DNA of 64,000 bases from Diphasiastrum complanatum (taxonomy: Eukaryota; Streptophyta; Lycopodiopsida; Lycopodiales; Lycopodiaceae), in assembly GCA_029204225.1 (NCBI GenBank), contig CM055096.1, positions 71,456,349 through 71,520,348 of the forward strand, read 5' to 3'. Positions 23,310 to 35,089 of the stretch are shown piece after piece. Below the pieces are notes generated by a model. That model was given only the letters and a program-made list of their open reading frames with translations. It searched no databases and was not told the origin of the DNA. Made by a program: the position numbers and the translations under genes. How positions within the stretch are numbered: the first letter of the stretch is position 1; each line of letters starts with the position of its first letter.

Positions 23310-23700
23310 AGAAAACTCTGTGTTTATCCATGCAGAGTATCCACGCGACACCCGACACTTAATCGATTTTTCAAAATTTTGTTTGCGTGGAACATCCACG
23401 CGTGGATTATCCATGCCAAAAAGTTTTTGAACACGCCTCCGGCCAGTCCACCGGTGTTTTTCTGACACGCTGCCGAAAAATTTATGCACGTGGATTATCC
23501 ACGCCAAATTGAATTTTGAAAATTCCGGCAACTGTTTGGGAGGGAGGCTTGGCGGCACCAGAAGGCAGGTTTCACGTGGATAATCCATTCGTGGATTATC
23601 CATGCAAATTTCAGTTTGTACAACAACTTCACTGAACCGGACCGAACGTTAAAGATATCCATGCATGGATATCTTCTGCGTGGATTATTCATGCAGGATT
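23310..23700. repeat. CACTA subterminal array, GCGTGGAT half-site (isolated)
   Basis: Repeated GCGTGGAT/ATCCACGC half-sites in both orientations, such as GCGTGGAACATCCACGC followed by GTGGATTATCC (about 23,395-23,425) and ACGTGGATTATCCACGCC (about 23,488). They are interspersed with CCGGNNNN-rich unique spacers. It is the same motif type as at 53,092-53,147, 55,430-55,935 and 61,255-61,620, but no tnpA or tnp2 gene is attached. It abuts the Copia fossil at 23,305 and is probably an internally deleted or truncated CACTA end. Confidence 0.7.
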
Positions 23701-23857
23701 TTTTTTTTGCATGTTGATAATAACATAAAATTAGTTAAATAGATATATTTCTAAAGTGAATTATATTATGATGATTTTTTTTTTTTTTTTTTTTGCATGT
23801 TGACAATGGAATGGAATTAGTTAAATAAATATTTTTCTAAAGTGAATTATATCATGA
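23701..23857 (+). repeat. Imperfect tandem pair with poly-T
   Basis: A unit of about 65 bp starting GCATGTTGATAATAACAT, with CTAAAGTGAATTATAT at its end, is repeated once after a T run (from about 23,708 and about 23,799). Confidence 0.7.
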
Positions 23858-24307
23858 TGTTCCTAGATGATTGGGATTTTTGATGAGATCGGCCACCTAC
23901 TTTTGTAAGACAGTTGAATCGAGCTACCAAGAGGGTAATTATGCATGATCTAAGGCTTTGATAGCCAGGGGTTTAGGGTCTACCCTAATGGCACTCTACC
24001 TAATCTCATATCCGAGATAAGTTTGATATGAATTGAGAGCTCATTTTGTACATACTTTGAGAGATTATTTTTTGTATCTAATGAGTAGATCTGAATCTGA
24101 ACAAAGTACTATACTTTCTACGTGTGTGACAGGATGTGAAGATCAATTATTTCTAGTTTTATTGTGGTGTTCAAAAGCTCTTGCCAATTAGATGCAAAAT
24201 AGGTTGAATTGTGTGCTAGTTTTCTATCTATTAGATATAAGTGAAACCTTTCATGCTTTTTCAATGTTTTAGTATCAAAATGAGGTTCATAACCTCTGAT
24301 TTTAACA
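23858..24307 (+). repeat. Candidate LTR (450 bp) with primer-binding site
   Basis: Begins TGTTCCTAGATG and ends TTTTAACA. TGGTATCAGAGCCC, the usual Copia primer-binding site, starts immediately after at 24,308. A broken RT fragment of Copia type follows at 24,570. No 3' LTR was found in the window. Confidence 0.6.
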
Positions 24308-24419
24308 TGGTATCAGAGCCCAAATGCAACCATCAAGGCTCAAATACAAGGAAGAGAGAAGCACTTACAAGTTGATGATTGTTTAATTTTTATTGCCCTT
24401 ATTACTACCTTAAGTTTGA

Positions 24420-24690
24420 TGATGTTCCTTCAAGTGTGAATGAAACTGTAGCAACAAAAGAGTGATTTGATGCAATGAAAAGTGAGTATATGATGCATTG
24501 TTTGAGATACTTGAAAAATTATTGATCCTCCATCAAAGATAGAAAATGTTACTGTTTGAAAATGGGTCTTTAAGATCAAGCTTAATCAAGATGGTAGTGT
24601 GAACATTTATAAAACAAGACTAGTTGCCAAGGGATATGCTCAATTCAAGGGGATTGACTATGATGAAACACTTGATTTTGTCATAGTTTC
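24420..24690 (+). pseudogene. Copia RT fragment
   Basis: About 24,560-24,690 reads [15 protein letters not shown], then [19 protein letters not shown], typical of the Copia RT N-terminus, before the frame ends. All earlier pol and gag are missing, so a large deletion separates this from the primer site at 24,308. Confidence 0.75.
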
Positions 24691-25090
24691 TCATGAAGCT
24701 TCTCATGTAGGTTATGAGAACCTACAAAATTTTTCTTAGTAGGTGAATTTAAAATTTGGTAGGCCTTTTTCAAGGGATTATAGGCTTTTGGCAAGCAATG
24801 GTACTAGTAGCTAATTCATCTGTTTAGCTTGTTTACTCATAGTATGAGTGAGTTTAGTTGCCAAGGGATATGCTCAATTCAAGGGGATTGACTATGATGA
24901 AACACTTGATTTTGTCATAGTTTCTCAATGCAGCTTCTCATGTAGGTTATGAGAACCTACAAAATTTTTCTTAGTAGGTGAATTTAAAATTTGGTAGGCC
25001 TTTTTCAAGGGATTATAGGTTTTGGCAAGCAATGGTACTAGTACCATTTCATCTGTTTGCTTGTTTACTCATAGTATGAGTGAGTTTAGT
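24624..25090 (+). repeat. Direct tandem duplication of about 232 bp
   Basis: GTTGCCAAGGGATATGCTC through GAGTGAGTTTA occurs twice (about 24,624-24,855 and 24,856-25,088) with few differences. It duplicates the end of the RT fragment together with adjacent non-coding DNA. Confidence 0.85.
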
Positions 25091-25754
25091 TGGCTCAACT
25101 TCCTGAGTGTCTTCTGGATTTGATGTTTCAACCTCCTTGGCATATATCACATCATTTATCTATTGCTTAAGGCTATCGACTTCTCTATGTAGCTTGTCAT
25201 TTCAAAAATGGCAGTCAAGTATTCGTAATGACTGTCAACTCTAACACATTGAAATAAACTAAGTTGTCAGGATGGCGAAGTATATGTAGGTTACTCAATT
25301 GCAAGATTGGATAATTTTTGAGCTCTAACTTGATGGCTTGTTTGGCTATACTTGTTAGGGTGATAGACCACCTATATAATTATTATCTTAAACATGCATT
25401 GACTTTTGATTAGTATCTATGTGAGAATAACTTGAGTATACACAAATATAGTTTTTGTATAGAAGATCAATTAATTAGCACAAAGAATGACATTGATTAT
25501 TTGAACGCCTTTATGTTCCTGTTCACATTGTCTAGAAAAAAAATTGTATCTCTCTGATCTATTCAAAGCGGAGTTTATGTCAACATAGTTGCTCTCATAT
25601 ATGCTCACAATTGCATTGGAATCACTACCAATAATCTTAAACCATTATACATCAAATATAGAAAAGCTAAATTCCATCATCCAAATAGTATTTTTTGTCT
25701 CACAATATTCAAGCTACGAAGAGAGTAGATTGGTATCAATAATGCTTGCTCAAT
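25091..25754. other. Non-coding, no gene seen
   Basis: AT-rich intergenic sequence between the duplicated RT fragment and the right arm of the inverted duplication. Nothing recognisable. Confidence 0.4.
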
Positions 25755-26154
25755 TGTCTTGAATAAAATTTGCCACAACTCCATTAGAGGAGATTTAAAT
25801 TCCAAGAAGACCCTATAAGAACTGCCAAATAGGAGAGAAAGCATTTAGAGAGAAAAATATATAAGGCTCAAATTTAGTTGTGCACAACTATAATCTATGT
25901 TCACAATATCAGAATTTGTGCACATTAGTTTACCTAGGTTTGGGTAGTTCTAGACGTGTCCAACTAGAGTCTGTGTTCACATTTTGGGGTCTTATGACAC
26001 ATTACATAACAACACACATGGACACATACTATTGGGCCATGTGGACATGGAATAGTTGAAAAGTAAAAGAAGGTATTTTTACAAAAGGTTTTTTCTAGAG
26101 TGAAAAGTTCTCTAAAATGTGCTTCTAGTTTTTTCAATGTGCTCCACATGAAAA

Positions 26155-26836
26155 TGTTAAAAATTCACAATTCTAGCTTGACTAGTTTTGGTCATATGAC
26201 TTGTAAATAGTTAGATGGTCATGATGTGGCTTGTCACACGTGCCAAATAGCATAGGATTCCATTCATAAGGATGTTCTCAAGTAGACCTAAGTGTTAGAA
26301 CCTTTGGAATGAGTCCAAATTATGCTTAGATACAAGGGAGAAAAAATAGGAGCTATTTTTGGTAATTTTTGCATTGTTGAGGGATCTCCAAGATTCCAAC
26401 CCTAACTTGGTAGGGATGAAAGATCCACCAAAATTAGCATTAGGGATAGGTTTAGGGCTACTCATACCTGCCCAAAACCGTGATGGATCATGTATATATA
26501 GGTGATGATATCTCACCAAAATCAATCAAGCAATTTCATGATTTTTCTCTCATAATGGTGCAATTGCTCTCTATGTTCATAATTGTTTGAGTACTTGTGA
26601 TTACTAATGATTATAGGATTGAATGTAGGTCTGGTGTACAGTACTCAGACTGTGGGAGGCCGTACTTTCACACGTGTGAAGCCTTCTTCAAGGATTTGGG
26701 CCATTTAGTGAGGTTCAAGCATAGATTTTTGATGGATTTTGATGGTTCAACTTGTGCTAATCTTATGAAATCATAATCTATTGTTTCCCTCATCATTTCA
26801 AGTGTTTTAGGATCCTTATTTGCTGTAATTTTTACA
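26155..26836 (+). repeat. Copia-2 5' LTR
   Basis: 682 bp. A TATATATA stretch at 26,493-26,500 is a plausible core promoter in U3. Confidence 0.95.
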
Positions 26837-26848
26837 TGGTATCAGAGC
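26837..26848 (+). promoter_or_regulatory. Copia-2 primer-binding site
   Basis: TGGTATCAGAGC immediately after the LTR, complementary to the 3' end of initiator tRNA-Met. Confidence 0.9.
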
Positions 26849-27647
26849 CTAAAGGCTGAAATGAGCTAAATCCTTGGTTTTCATTCAATTTGATCACAAT
26901 TTTTGATCTAAATCTTGTGTAGATTGGATCTTAGCATCTAGTATTGATTCTAGAACTCAAAGTGAGTCAAATACATTGGAGATTGGTGTTGTGTGACTTC
27001 ATTTGCAGGTGTTTAGGTGTCTAAAACTAGAGGCAAAGTTGAATTCAATTCACATTACCAAGATAGCAAGTTTTGCTTGCTCCAAGCATTGATTTCTAAG
27101 CGAGTTTTGGAGGTGATTTCATAGAGGAGGCTTTCTAGCATTCAAGGAGAGGTAAGATCAGAGTTTTGGGGACTCTTCAAGGCTGTTCTAAGGTGTAGTA
27201 GGCACCTCCTAAAGTGATTTAGGTTCAGTCCAACCATTGCTTGACTTATGCACCAAATTAGATCAATTTTTCATCAATTTTGATCATTTTTTGCTTGTGA
27301 TTGGATAGTAGATTGTGTTGCATCCTCATTAAGTTCCATTTAGATCTTTTACAAGTGATTTTGGAAGTATATTAGGTTGCTGAAATTCACTCTTGATCAG
27401 ATCATTTGGAAGCTTTAATGTTCTTTATAGAAAGAGGGGCAATTCTACTAGTATTGTCTACTTCAATCAAGCAAGTGCATTGTTTCTAGTATTCTATGAT
27501 TTGATTTTGTTAGAGATCATTCTTAGATCTTTATAGGAAGTCTATTACTGATCTTTTCAGGTCCCTAAGAAGTGGGATAAGGTAGACCTTCAATCAAATC
27601 AATAGAAGTAACCTTCATTTGTGTCAAGTCCTTGATTAGGAGACTAG

Positions 27648-28523
27648 ATGGCATCTATAAATGCATATCTTTTGGATACTAATGAAAGGCTCAACAAAAC
27701 TAACTATTCCATATGGAAAGTTAGAATGGAATCTATCATGATCATGCAAGATCTGATGGAAATTGTAAATGGTAAGGAGGGTGAACCTATTCATCCTCAA
27801 GAAAAAGCCAAATACATCAAGAGGTGCAATGTTGCACTACATTGCATAAAAATGAATGTTGCAAATGAACTCTTAAGAGAGGTAGGAGATTGCACTTCAG
27901 CTCAAGATGCTTGGGAGACTTTGCAAAAGTTCTATGAATCCAAGAACCAAACTAGAATGTTAGCTTTGAAGAATCAAATCTATAGAAGCTATCAAAAGAA
28001 AGGAGAGAGTGCACATACTTTTGTCCTAAGAGTAAAGGAATTGAACAAAGAGCTAGCCTTTATAGGTGACCCTATCAAGGATGAAGAGCTTGTTCAACTC
28101 ATATTGAATGGACTAAGCTTTGAATTTGACAATTTGGTTCAGGGATATGCAATTATGGGTAAGCTACCCATACTTGAAGAACTCCAAGGCACACTCATGG
28201 CCGAGGAATCAAGAAGGAGCCAAATGCAAGAGAGGATGGATAGGCTTTCCATCCAAGGTGGAGATGACCAAGCTCTCTTCACCAAAGGAAAAGGCAAGTC
28301 CAAAGGCAAAGGATCAACATTCAAGAAGTCTACAAACCTTGAGGATCAAGAAGGACCCCCAAAGGCATCTCCATCAACCACCAAAGTCAAGAAGGACAAA
28401 TCAAAGGTGAAGTGCTACTATTGTAGCAAGATGGGGCATTATGCCTCGGAATGCTTCAAGAGGAAAGCAAGATCAAAGCCAAGCCAACATGAGCAAAGAG
28501 GAGGAGGAGGAGAGTTCACATGA
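27648..28523 (+). CDS. Copia-2 Gag (UBN2-type, CCHC zinc knuckle)
   Basis: 291 residues starting MASINAYLLDTNERLNKTNY. The central part is the usual UBN2-type Copia Gag (ALHCIKMNVANELLREV, AWETLQKFYE, LILNGLSFEFDNL), followed by a basic Lys/Gly/Ser linker and a CCHC knuckle (CYYCSKMGHYASEC). It forms the particle and packages element RNA. The ATG lies about 810 bp after the LTR. In this copy the frame ends at GGGGEFT, while the pol frame continues one base out of register through the same GGA repeat. Copia-1 reads its knuckle and protease in one frame, so a slippage mutation in the GGA tract is the likeliest cause. Confidence 0.92.
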   Translation: MASINAYLLDTNERLNKTNYSIWKVRMESIMIMQDLMEIVNGKEGEPIHPQEKAKYIKRCNVALHCIKMNVANELLREVGDCTSAQDAWETLQKFYESKNQTRMLALKNQIYRSYQKKGESAHTFVLRVKELNKELAFIGDPIKDEELVQLILNGLSFEFDNLVQGYAIMGKLPILEELQGTLMAEESRRSQMQERMDRLSIQGGDDQALFTKGKGKSKGKGSTFKKSTNLEDQEGPPKASPSTTKVKKDKSKVKCYYCSKMGHYASECFKRKARSKPSQHEQRGGGGEFT

Positions 28524-31500
28524 GGACTCTCTCATGATGACCATATTTTCTTCAACAAGCTTCAAAGGAGAAGATCCTTGGTGGATTGACTCGGGTGTTA
28601 GTTCACACATGACTAGTAAAAGGGAGTTTTTCTCTTCTCTCTTATCTTATGATGGACCTATAAAGTCTATCTATACAGCAAATGATGAAGCTTGTAAGAT
28701 TGAAGGAGTTGGTAGCATTCCCCTTTGCTTAGGATCTTCCAAAAAGATCAACATAGAAGGTGTTTTGTACATTCCTACAATAACAAAGAATCTACTAAGT
28801 GTTGGCCAAATGGTAGACAATGGTTTCAATGTTGACTTTGCTTCAAATGAATGTTTCATCAAGAAGAAGGGTAAGATAGTGGCTAAGGGCACTAGACTTG
28901 GCAAACTTTATAAGCTGGATGCATTTGTGGATACTAATGTTGTCATGTTGGCCGAGAAGAGCAAGATATCTACCTTTACTTTATGGCACAAAAGACTTGG
29001 ACATGTCAACTCGGGTTCCATGGAGGCTATGATCAAGGAGGAGTATGCTTTAGGCCTACCAAGGTCTATTGGGAAGGAAGACAAGGTTTGTGAAGCTTGT
29101 GCCTTATCCAAGGCACATAAGAAGGTGTTTCCTAACTCCATCACAAAGTCATCTCATCCTCTTGAACTCATACACTCGGATGTGCACATTGCTAGCACCA
29201 AATCTAATGGAGGTTCATCCATGTTTTTAACCTTCATTGATGACTACTCAAGATATTGTTGGGTGTTCTTACTTTCTTTCAAGTCTCAAGTATTTGATAC
29301 TTTTGTAAAGTTCAAGTTGTTTGTGGAAAAGCATCATAATCATAGCATCAAGATTCTTAGAAGTGACAATGGTGGAGAATTCATCTCCAATGAGTTCAAG
29401 GCCTTTTGTGAGGAGGAAGGGATCAAGAAAGAGACTTCTTGTCCTTACACTCCTCAACAAAATGGAGTTGCTGAAAGAAGGAATAGAACATTATGTGAAT
29501 GTTCTAAGGCTTTAAGATTAGATGCTTGTTTGTCCAAATCCTTTTGGGGTGAGTCTCTTGTATGTGCAAACTACTTGATGAATAGGGTGTCTTGCAAAGC
29601 AATTGAAGGCAAAACTCCTTATGAGATGTTGTATGGAAAGAAAACCAATCTTAATCACTTGAAAGTTTTTGGGTGTATATGTTATGTGCATGTGCCATTG
29701 GAAACAAGAACCAAGGAGGATCCATCTTCCACAAGAGGGATCATGCTTGGATATGCAAGCTCAAGCAAGGGCTACAAAGTCTATCTCCCATCCTTGAACA
29801 AATTTGTTGTTTCAAGGGATGTCATCTTTGATGAACATCATATGCATATGCTTGAAGAAGGCTCAAGTGCTCCAACAATCAAGAAGAAGATGGCCGAGGA
29901 GCAAGATCTTGGTTTTGAGGAGGAGCTCATGGAGGAGCAAGCACCAAACCCACCTATCACACCAAGGAGATCTTCAAGGGCAAAAGTGGAGCCATCAAGG
30001 CTCACATATCAAGGCAAAGGACAGCAAGTTGAGGGTATCTCATCCACTTCTTATGCTTTATCTAGTTTTGAAGAACCGTCTAATGTTGAAGATGCATTGA
30101 ACTCCAAAGAATGGTATAAAGCTATGTTGGATGAGTATGATGCCTTGATTGAGAATGAAACTTGGTTGCTTGTTGAGAGACCTCAAAGGAATGTAATAGG
30201 ATGCAAGTGGGTCTTCAAGCTTAAGTTGAATGCAAATGGGAGTGTTAAAAAACATAAAGCAAGATTAGTTGCAAAAGGTTATGCTCAAGAGAGAGGGATA
30301 GACTATGAGGAAACTTTTGCACCCGTGGCCAAGATGGTCACAATAAGACTAATCATTGCACTTGCATCACATTTTGAATGGATTCTATGTCAAATGGATG
30401 TCTCTAATGCTTTCTTGAATGGTTTTTTGGAAGAGGATATCTATATGGAGCAGCCACAAGGGTTCATCAAGCATGGAATGGAGAACAAAGTATGCCATCT
30501 CCAAAGAAGCATCTATGGCTTGAAGCAAGCCTCGAGATCTTGGAATTCAAGACTACATTGCTATCTTATTTCACTTTCTTTTGTTCAAAGTGAATATGAT
30601 CCCACTCTTTACATTAAGTTTGATGATGTTGGTATTGTACTTTTACTCATTTATGTAGATGACATCATCATTAGTGGAAATAGTGTTGATGGTATTGAAA
30701 AAATCAAGATAGATCTATCCTTAGAGTTCAAGATGGTAGATCTAGGGTGTCTTCACTTCATCTTAGGCATAGAAGTACTTAGAGGGTCTGATTTTATCTT
30801 TATAAGTCAAGTAAACTATGCTCAAAGTCTTTTGAAGAAGTTTAAGATGGAAGTATGCAAAAGTGTTGACACACCAATGGAGCAAGATGTAAAAGTGCCA
30901 AATGAAGATGATGAAAGATCCTTCATGGACATCACTTTGTTTAGGCAACTTATAGGTTCCTTAATGTGGATCACTATAACTAGACCAGATCTTAGCTTTA
31001 GTGTATGTAGGTTGAGCCAATCCATGCAAAAGCCATTGAATATCCATTGGAAAAAGGCTAAGAGGATTCTAAGATACATCTCGGGTACATTGGATTTTGG
31101 GATTCTATATAGAGGAGATGTGATTAAGCTTCATGCATCTAGTGATTCAGATTTTGCAGGGGACAAGAGGGATAGGAAATCAACAAGTGCCTATTCAACT
31201 TTCATAGGAGAAGGTGTGGTTTCATGGCTTTCAAAAAAGCAAGAAACTATATCTCTATCTTCAACCGAGGCCGAGTACAAAGCTTTGACAACCACTACAA
31301 AGGAGGTACTTTGGATCAAGAGATTATTGGTGGAACTAAAGATCATGGATTCAGAGGAGGCACCAATCATCTACAATGACAATATATCAGCCCAACACCT
31401 TGCATCTAACCCAATCTTCCATGCAAGATCTAAGCACATTGAGATATGCCATCACTTTGTGAGAGAAATGGTGCAAGCCAAGGAGATTGCTTTGGAGCAT

Positions 31501-31617
31501 GTTCCAAGCAATGAATGTGTAGCTGATATACTTACTAAACCACTTCAAAAGACACCTTTTATGAAGTTCAGATCATCACTTGGAGTGATTAGTAAAGCAA
31601 TGATTGAACCAAGCTAG
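28497..31617 (+). CDS. Copia-2 Pol: protease, integrase, RT, RNase H
   Basis: The open frame extends back to 28,441, but family-like sequence starts with EEEEESSHEDSLMM. Domains in order: protease WWIDSGVSSHMT (DSGV where DSGA is usual); integrase zinc motif WHKRLGHVN with CEACALSKAH; integrase core DDYSRYCW, SDNGGEFIS and YTPQQNGVAERRNR; RT from CKWVFKLKLNANGSV with the LIYVDDIIISG active site; RNase H with SDSDFAGDKRDRKS, SSTEAEYKALT and HARSKHIEICHHFVR, ending CVADILTKPLQKT. No stop interrupts the roughly 1040 residues. It copies element RNA to DNA and integrates it. Full activity would need the gag-pol frame to be continuous, by recoding or in a sister copy. Confidence 0.93.
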
Positions 31618-31631
31618 ATAGTGAGGAGGAG

Positions 31632-32313
31632 TGTTAAAAATTCACAATTCTAGCTTGACTAGTTTTGGTCATATGACTTGTAAATAGTTAGATGGTCATG
31701 ATGTGGCTTGTCACACATGCCAAATAGCATAGGATTCCATTCATAAGGATGTTCTCAAGTAGACCTAAGTGTTAGAACCTTTGGAATGAGTCCAAATTAT
31801 GCTTAGATACAAGGGAGAAAAAATAGGAGCTATTTTTGGTAATTTTTGCATTGTTGAGGGATCTCCAAGATTCCAACCCTAACTTGGTAGGGATGAAAGA
31901 TCCACCAAAATTAGCATTAGGGATAGGTTTAGGGCTACTCATACCTGCCCAAAACCGTGATGGATCATGTATATATAGGTGATGATATCTCACCAAAATC
32001 AATCAAGCAATTTCATGATTTTTCTCTCATAATGGTGCAATTGCTCTCTATGTTCATAATTGTTTGAGTACTTGTGATTACTAATGATTATAGGATTGAA
32101 TGTAGGTCTGGTGTACAGTACTCAGACTGTGGGAGGCCGTACTTTCACACGTGTGAAGCCTTCTTCAAGGATTTGGGCCATTTAGTGAGGTTCAAGCATA
32201 GACTTTTGATGGATTTTGATGGTTCAACTTGTGCTAATCTTATGAAATCATAATCTATTGTTTCCCTCATCATTTCAAGTGTTTTAGGATCCTTATTTGC
32301 TGTAATTTTTACA
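31632..32313 (+). repeat. Copia-2 3' LTR with polypurine tract
   Basis: 682 bp, preceded by AGTGAGGAGGAG (31,620-31,631) and followed by the target duplication GAAAA. Confidence 0.95.
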
Positions 32314-32434
32314 GAAAATATCATTCATGCGTCTACTATGCATCATATTTTATTTACTATATAAGAAAGAACAAAAGTTGTTAGTGAAATGAATCTTGAT
32401 TAACATGTGCCATCAATCAAATACAGAAAAGTAC

Positions 32435-32680
32435 TTAAATATATAAAGAGTTTAGATTGCTTACATGAAGATCACATTCCCTTACAAATTTATGCTCTAT
32501 TACTTCCTCATCATTTGTTGTAGCCTTTCTAAGAGTCTCCCATATCCAATCAAATGTCCCATCCTTGGGGAGAATAGCAAGGTTGTGTGAAGCTTTGGCA
32601 ATTGTTAATTGCACATTAAACTGTATGTGTCGACATGATGAAGAATGGAAGTGTATCTCACGTCCTAATGAGCGCACCTT
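32435..32680 (-). pseudogene. CACTA tnp2 exon fragment (inverted copy of 1440-1677)
   Basis: Minus-strand reading LPKDGTFDWIWETLRKAT and HKFVRECDLHV, with a few substitutions relative to the left-arm copy. Confidence 0.6.
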
Positions 32681-32789
32681 GGATATGCCAATCACCTATG
32701 GAGTAAATATGATAGATGTTGCTTGGATTTCATCCGATTGATCTAGTAAAAGATGATCTCATACCAATGGGTCATGCTTTATCATATGA

Positions 32790-34800
32790 TGAGGGTGTTG
32801 AATTGATTGAGGAGCAGATTCTTCATCATATGGATCCTTCTAGATTTCAGATACGTCAGATTCTTGATCAATCTCCACCAAAGCCCCTATAAGCAGTTGT
32901 TTCAAAAGTTGTCAAACTAATTGTAACTATGAAAAAGAAACTAACAAAACAATATTATAACCAAGTTCTCAAATGGAGTAGTCTCCCAAACGAGGAAATC
33001 ACAAAAGCGGATGATGAGATCAAGGATCATGTCACCAATACTCAAAAGTTGGACAAAGGTAAAGGAAGAATGGATCTAGAGCATGATTGAAATGATTCTT
33101 TGAGCCACAAATGAATGAAGTAGAAATCTTCGGTTTCAAAGTAATCACCCTAAAAGGGTAAAGCTAAGGTCAACCCATTGGAGGAAGAAATGGAAAAAAA
33201 ACCACAACATTATATGTCTGAATGGTTCAAAAGTTATACTTTGGATGATGTGGTAGTCATGTTACCAAAATCCCTACTGGAACCTGATAAAAGCAATAAC
33301 AAGTGTTTGATGGTCTACCTTAAATGGAACCAATGAATCTAGGTAAGCCTGGCAAAGAGGAGAAGATCATGCATGTGAGATCACAATTATCTTCAACCTG
33401 AGTTCTCCAAGTTGCATAAATTGATGTTGAAGTATAAACACAGCTTTCTTTGCTCATAAAAGAATCTGAAAGGAATTGATTAAATAGTAGTACAATATAC
33501 TATACCACTAGAACCAAGGGCTATTCTAAAAGTGAGTCGGCTTTTTCGATGCAATCCAAATTATACCTTTCATTTATGAAATTGAGCATACATATTGGGT
33601 ATTGCCAATAGTGATAGTACCAAGAAGAATGACAAAATGTGAATTTCAGTGAGCTAAAAAGCATTAAATGTAATAATAAAGAATGATCATTTTCCACTAC
33701 CATTCAAAAAAAGTATCTTGGATGTATTCAATGGTTACAATCAAGTGAAGGTAGCTCTAGATGATCAACATAAAACAACTTCTGTTATTGAACGGAGAAG
33801 TTATGCCTATAAGCCTTATGTCATTTGGACTTTGTAATGCACCAAGTATATTTCAATGAGTTATGCAGCTCACATTTAAAGAGTATTTGCAAAGTTCTTG
33901 GATATGTACTTGGATGATCTCTATTCTCATGGAATGGATGAGTAACATCTATCTCAGCACGAAAAAGTGTTTGCTCAATGTTGTAACTTTCGATATCTAT
34001 GAATCTAGAGAAGTATCATATATGAGTTACACATGTCTTGGTGTTGGGACATCTGAATTCACAACATGGCATAGCTATAAATCTAACTAACATAACGATT
34101 GTCATGATCTTCTGCCACCAAGTTTATATCTTTATGGGACATGCAAACTATTATTGAAACTTTATTCTATCATTTGCAAGATTTGGCACGTTCAAGTTAT
34201 AAACTTACTATTATTAGAATTTGGACATATGATGCAATAAAATCTTTCTAAAAATTGAAACATTCGTTGATATCAACACCAATCTTGTGAGCACCAAATT
34301 GGACAATAGAACTTTGTGTCCATACTGATGCATCTAAATGCATAATAGGAGCAATATTGAATCAACTGAGCAAATATAAGAAGGATTTTGGTATCAGATT
34401 TGCAAGCCGCCAGTTGGACGACATAAAAGAAAAATGATTCTACCATGGAAAGATAAGCATTGGCAATGGTATTTGTTGTTAAGAAGCTTTGTCATTATTT
34501 GATGGCCACACATTTGGCCTTCTATACAGATCATTAACCATTCTTATATTTGGTATACAAGAATTGCAATATAGGTAGAATCCCGAGACGGTTGCTATTG
34601 TTGCAAGATTTTAATTTTTGTATAGTAGTTCAAAAGAGGAAACATCATCATGTATCATGGATCAAATCACCACAGGAGAATACAAAAGTTGATGATGATC
34701 TTCCAAATGCAACATTGTTTTATGTTGATGGAGTACCTGAACGGGCTGTAGAGATAGTTGAATATTTGATGCATGGTCAATATGTGACGAACTGTAATAG
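32790..34800 (+). pseudogene. Gypsy gag-pol fossil
   Basis: Plus-strand scraps in order: a gag/pol connector near 33,215 reading SEWFKSYTLDDVVVMLPKS, which matches EYFKYYTLDDLVTMLPKA on the minus strand near 58,150; RT remnants near 33,700-33,990, including FKEYLQ; and RNase H at about 34,295-34,430 (ELCVHTDASKCIIGAILNQL, SRQLDDIK) with a DGHTFGLLY block at 34,500. Many stops and shifts break it. It is the fuller version of the fossil at 41-1340 and is related to the Gypsy pieces at 57.9-60.2 kb. Confidence 0.65.
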
Positions 34801-35089
34801 TGCTTGACGAACGAAATTTTTTTGGCTTTCTCGTCCAAAATTTGACAATTTTCAAAAATCCCGTTGGGCAAAACAAACGATAGTTAACTAATCCCTGTAG
34901 TTTAGGAACGCTTAAATAATTAATGCCTGAAGTTAGAGCTAGTTTTAACCACATTACTTAGAATGCGGGCATTATCGGAAACTCGAAAAACGGCAACAAA
35001 ACGTACCGGTTTCCATTCTCTCTCTACGCAACCTCTGTCTAAGTCAAACATCTTAAGGGGCCCATTTTGAGCCCATATTTCCTCTAATG

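Larger units (their letters stand above)
26155..32313 (+). mobile_element. Young Copia retrotransposon (Copia-2), complete structure
   Basis: Two 682-bp LTRs (26,155-26,836 and 31,632-32,313) start TGTTAAAAATTC and end ATTTTTACA. By eye they differ at two sites only (26,240/31,717 and 26,726/32,203), about 0.3 percent, so insertion is recent. The flanking 5-bp target duplication GAAAA is at 26,150-26,154 and 32,314-32,318. The primer-binding site is at 26,837, gag at 27,648, pol to 31,617 and the polypurine tract at 31,620-31,631. It interrupts older duplicated DNA whose uninterrupted counterpart is at 1760-1800. The only clear lesion is a gag-pol frame change near 28,500. Confidence 0.95.
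25782..35089 (+). repeat. Right arm of the inverted duplication, bounded by CATTAGAGGA-type ends
   Basis: The left edge starts CATTAGAGGAGATTTAAAT at 25,782. The right edge, read inward on the minus strand from 35,089, starts CATTAGAGGAAATATGGGC. Both continue to a CC-TTAAGA-like block about 40 bp in, so the whole interval has terminal-inverted-repeat-like ends resembling those of the MITE at 49,970 and the GDLK element at 40,830. No target-site duplication was recognised. It holds Gypsy debris, one tnp2 exon and the nested Copia-2. Confidence 0.65.

Noticed and set aside
25782-35089. Calling the whole right arm a single 9.3-kb DNA transposon
   Set aside because: The edge repeats match, but no target duplication was seen, and the inverted left arm includes flanking sequence beyond one edge, which fits segmental duplication as well.
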